Positions 5,476 to 6,612 of a DNA stretch of 6,612 nt are shown here, in pieces. Below the pieces are notes generated by a model. That model saw only the letters and a list, made by a program, of their open reading frames with translations, ran no database searches and was not told where the DNA came from. Location of the stretch: the NCBI GenBank assembly GCA_026388495.1, contig JAPLJQ010000050.1:1-6612 (forward strand), written 5' to 3'. A program made the position numbers and the translations under genes. This stretch comes from Deltaproteobacteria bacterium. Its GTDB lineage: Bacteria; Desulfobacterota; Syntrophia; Syntrophales; UBA2185. Numbering within the stretch: the first letter of the stretch is position 1; the number at the start of each line of letters is the position of its first letter.

Positions 5476-6231
5476 ATGAAAAATCATATCGGTCGCAACA
5501 AGGAAAGGCTGGACAGGCTGCTGGTGGAAAGGGGAATCTGCCAGACACTGGAAAGAGCCAGAGCGCTCATCATGTCGGGCACTGTGCTTGTAGGGGACAC
5601 GCGGATTGATAAGGCGGGGACCCTTGTTGTAACGGATGCGGATATCAGGATCAAGGGGGAAGATCATCCCTACGTCGGCAGGGGGGGATTGAAATTAAAG
5701 GGGGCCCTGACCGCGTTTCCCATTGATGTCAGGGATCTGGTTATCCTCGATGTTGGCGCCTCCACGGGAGGTTTTACGGACTGTCTCCTTCAGGAGGGGG
5801 CGGGGAAAGTCTATGCCCTCGATGTCGGCTATGGCCAACTGGCGTGGAAACTCCGGGAGGACAAGCGGGTTGTGCCCATTGAGCGTACCAATATCCGCAT
5901 TTTCGAAGGCGCCGGCATTGTGGACCCCATCGACATGGCGACCATTGATACATCTTTTATTTCTCTGAAACTCGTTATTCCTGCCGTGCTCAAGCTGATC
6001 AAAAAACATGACGCCGTCATCCTTGCCCTGATCAAGCCGCAATTTGAAGCGGGGCGCGGGGATGTCGAGAAACGGGGCGTCGTGAGGGACCCTGACGTTC
6101 ACAAGCGAGTTATTGAAGAGATGAGGGACTTCTGCGTTAATCTTGGCCTTCACGTCATGGGAGTTTGCGAATCGCCTCTGACGGGACCGGAGGGAAACAA
6201 GGAATTTTTCATTTATTTGCGAACACCGTGA
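5476..6231 (+). CDS. tlyA: TlyA family rRNA 2'-O-methyltransferase (hemolysin A family)
   Basis: TlyA proteins methylate ribose 2'-hydroxyls of cytidines in 16S and/or 23S rRNA using S-adenosylmethionine; in mycobacteria this sets capreomycin sensitivity. The name hemolysin is historical. The 251 residues show an S4 RNA-binding domain (about 10-58: RLDRLLVERGICQTLERARA, then LIMSGTVLVGD), the linker YVGRGGLKLKGAL (66-78) and a Rossmann methyltransferase fold. SAM motif I is LDVGASTGGF (91-100). Lys73, Asp158, Lys187 and Glu243 fit the K-D-K-E tetrad of 2'-O-methyltransferases. There is no strong ribosome binding site before ATG 5476, but the family begins here (KERLDRLLVERG). It often follows dxs in Deltaproteobacteria and Firmicutes, so the position is expected. 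Which rRNA sites it modifies cannot be told. Confidence 0.93.
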   Translation: MKNHIGRNKERLDRLLVERGICQTLERARALIMSGTVLVGDTRIDKAGTLVVTDADIRIKGEDHPYVGRGGLKLKGALTAFPIDVRDLVILDVGASTGGFTDCLLQEGAGKVYALDVGYGQLAWKLREDKRVVPIERTNIRIFEGAGIVDPIDMATIDTSFISLKLVIPAVLKLIKKHDAVILALIKPQFEAGRGDVEKRGVVRDPDVHKRVIEEMRDFCVNLGLHVMGVCESPLTGPEGNKEFFIYLRTP

Positions 6232-6325
6232 AAAATTGCCTTATTTCTCAGCCTTTTCAAGGGGAGAGAGGGTGTTTATGCCAGCTCCTTTTTCAGAGCC
6301 TCTGGATCATGGACTTCCCAAAGGG

Positions 6326-6612
6326 TCAAACGGTAATTTCTTTCAACACTTCCGGACGTAAATCAGCGATTCTGATCAATGTTTTTGCCGCCCCGGATGG
6401 TTCGCGCCTCCCCTGTTCCCACTGTTCCAGTGTTCGTTTCGATACACCCATCAATGCAGCAAACTGGCTTTGGGAAAGTCCTGTTTTTATGCGCGCCTTG
6501 GCAACTTCTGTTTTCGGCGCGACAACATACCTTTTCCCGCCCCCTGCCTTGATTTCGTCTATGCCGTCCAATACTTCCCGCCAGATGTCCCGTTTCGCCT
6601 CGTGGCGTTCAA
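6326..6612 (-). CDS. XRE-family helix-turn-helix protein, HigA/NadS antitoxin-like (N-terminus probably off the window)
   Basis: The protein has a C-terminal helix-turn-helix domain: VAKARIKTGLSQSQFAALMG then VSKRTLEQWEQGRREPSGAA, where SQSQFAALMGVS is the first helix and turn and RTLEQWEQG the recognition helix. Before it, ILDG/VLDGIDEIKAGGGKRY-type sequence is usual for antitoxins paired with RelE/HigB-like toxins, which bind their toxin and repress their own operon. The visible TTG at 6571 lacks a good ribosome binding site, and the frame stays open to the edge with family-like residues ERHEAKRDIWREV, so the true start is probably beyond 6612. A toxin gene, if present, would most likely lie just upstream (to the right), since the left side runs straight into convergent tlyA. 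The antitoxin role is inferred from family resemblance only; a solitary regulator is possible. Confidence 0.8.
   Translation of the reverse strand, partial: ERHEAKRDIWREVLDGIDEIKAGGGKRYVVAPKTEVAKARIKTGLSQSQFAALMGVSKRTLEQWEQGRREPSGAAKTLIRIADLRPEVLKEITV

Noticed and set aside
6280..6348. Minus-strand frame ending LWEVHDPEALKKELA, similar in feel to the C-terminus of the adjacent antitoxin-like protein
   Set aside because: Too short, with no good start; a remnant of a second antitoxin cannot be supported from this alone.
6278..6361. 27-codon + strand frame starting at an ATG preceded by GGGGAGAGAGG
   Set aside because: The purine-rich stretch is a good ribosome binding site in form, but the peptide (MPAPFSEPLDHG...) has no recognisable features and overlaps the end of the convergent helix-turn-helix gene.

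Overview
The window looks like chromosomal sequence from a Deltaproteobacterium (Desulfobacterota in the broad sense, perhaps Syntrophales-like). This rests on the gene order xseA-xseB-ispA-dxs-tlyA, on the protein sequences, and on short dispersed palindromic repeats of the type TGTCATTCC...GGAATCCAG. The genus is a guess. TGA, TAG and TAA are all read as ordinary stops in the neighbouring genes.

Left part (1-707): a long imperfect hairpin (1-70) lies next to a leftward gene fragment (104-424). The fragment keeps only the membrane-anchored N-terminus of a DctB-like sensor histidine kinase; its homology stops near position 137, where unrelated sequence begins. Positions 425-707 hold no convincing gene. 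They contain a strong inverted repeat (482-509), two smaller hairpins (443-460, 587-617) and the ribosome binding site of xseA.

Central part (708-6231): five genes on the + strand. xseA and xseB encode the two subunits of exonuclease VII. ispA (short-chain farnesyl diphosphate synthase type) and dxs (1-deoxyxylulose-5-phosphate synthase) supply isoprenoid precursors and prenyl chains by the MEP route. tlyA encodes an S4-domain rRNA 2'-O-methyltransferase of the hemolysin A family. xseA, xseB and ispA are tightly packed (a 6-nt gap, then an 11-nt overlap). The ispA-dxs and dxs-tlyA gaps (166 and 200 nt) carry copies of one palindromic repeat family.

The most notable observation is in xseA. 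The natural start (ATG at 708, with a good ribosome binding site) opens a frame that is collinear with the conserved XseA N-terminus, but that frame has an in-frame TGA at 735-737, exactly where a conserved leucine is expected. The rest of the gene, including all catalytic residues, is intact, so an automatic gene caller would start it at an internal GTG (786) and lose the first 26 residues.

Right end (6232-6612): a convergent XRE-family helix-turn-helix gene of the HigA/NadS antitoxin type, probably incomplete at its N-terminus because the frame runs off the window edge. I found no previously undescribed multi-gene system here; this is mostly a conserved housekeeping cluster with mobile or repeat-derived edges.
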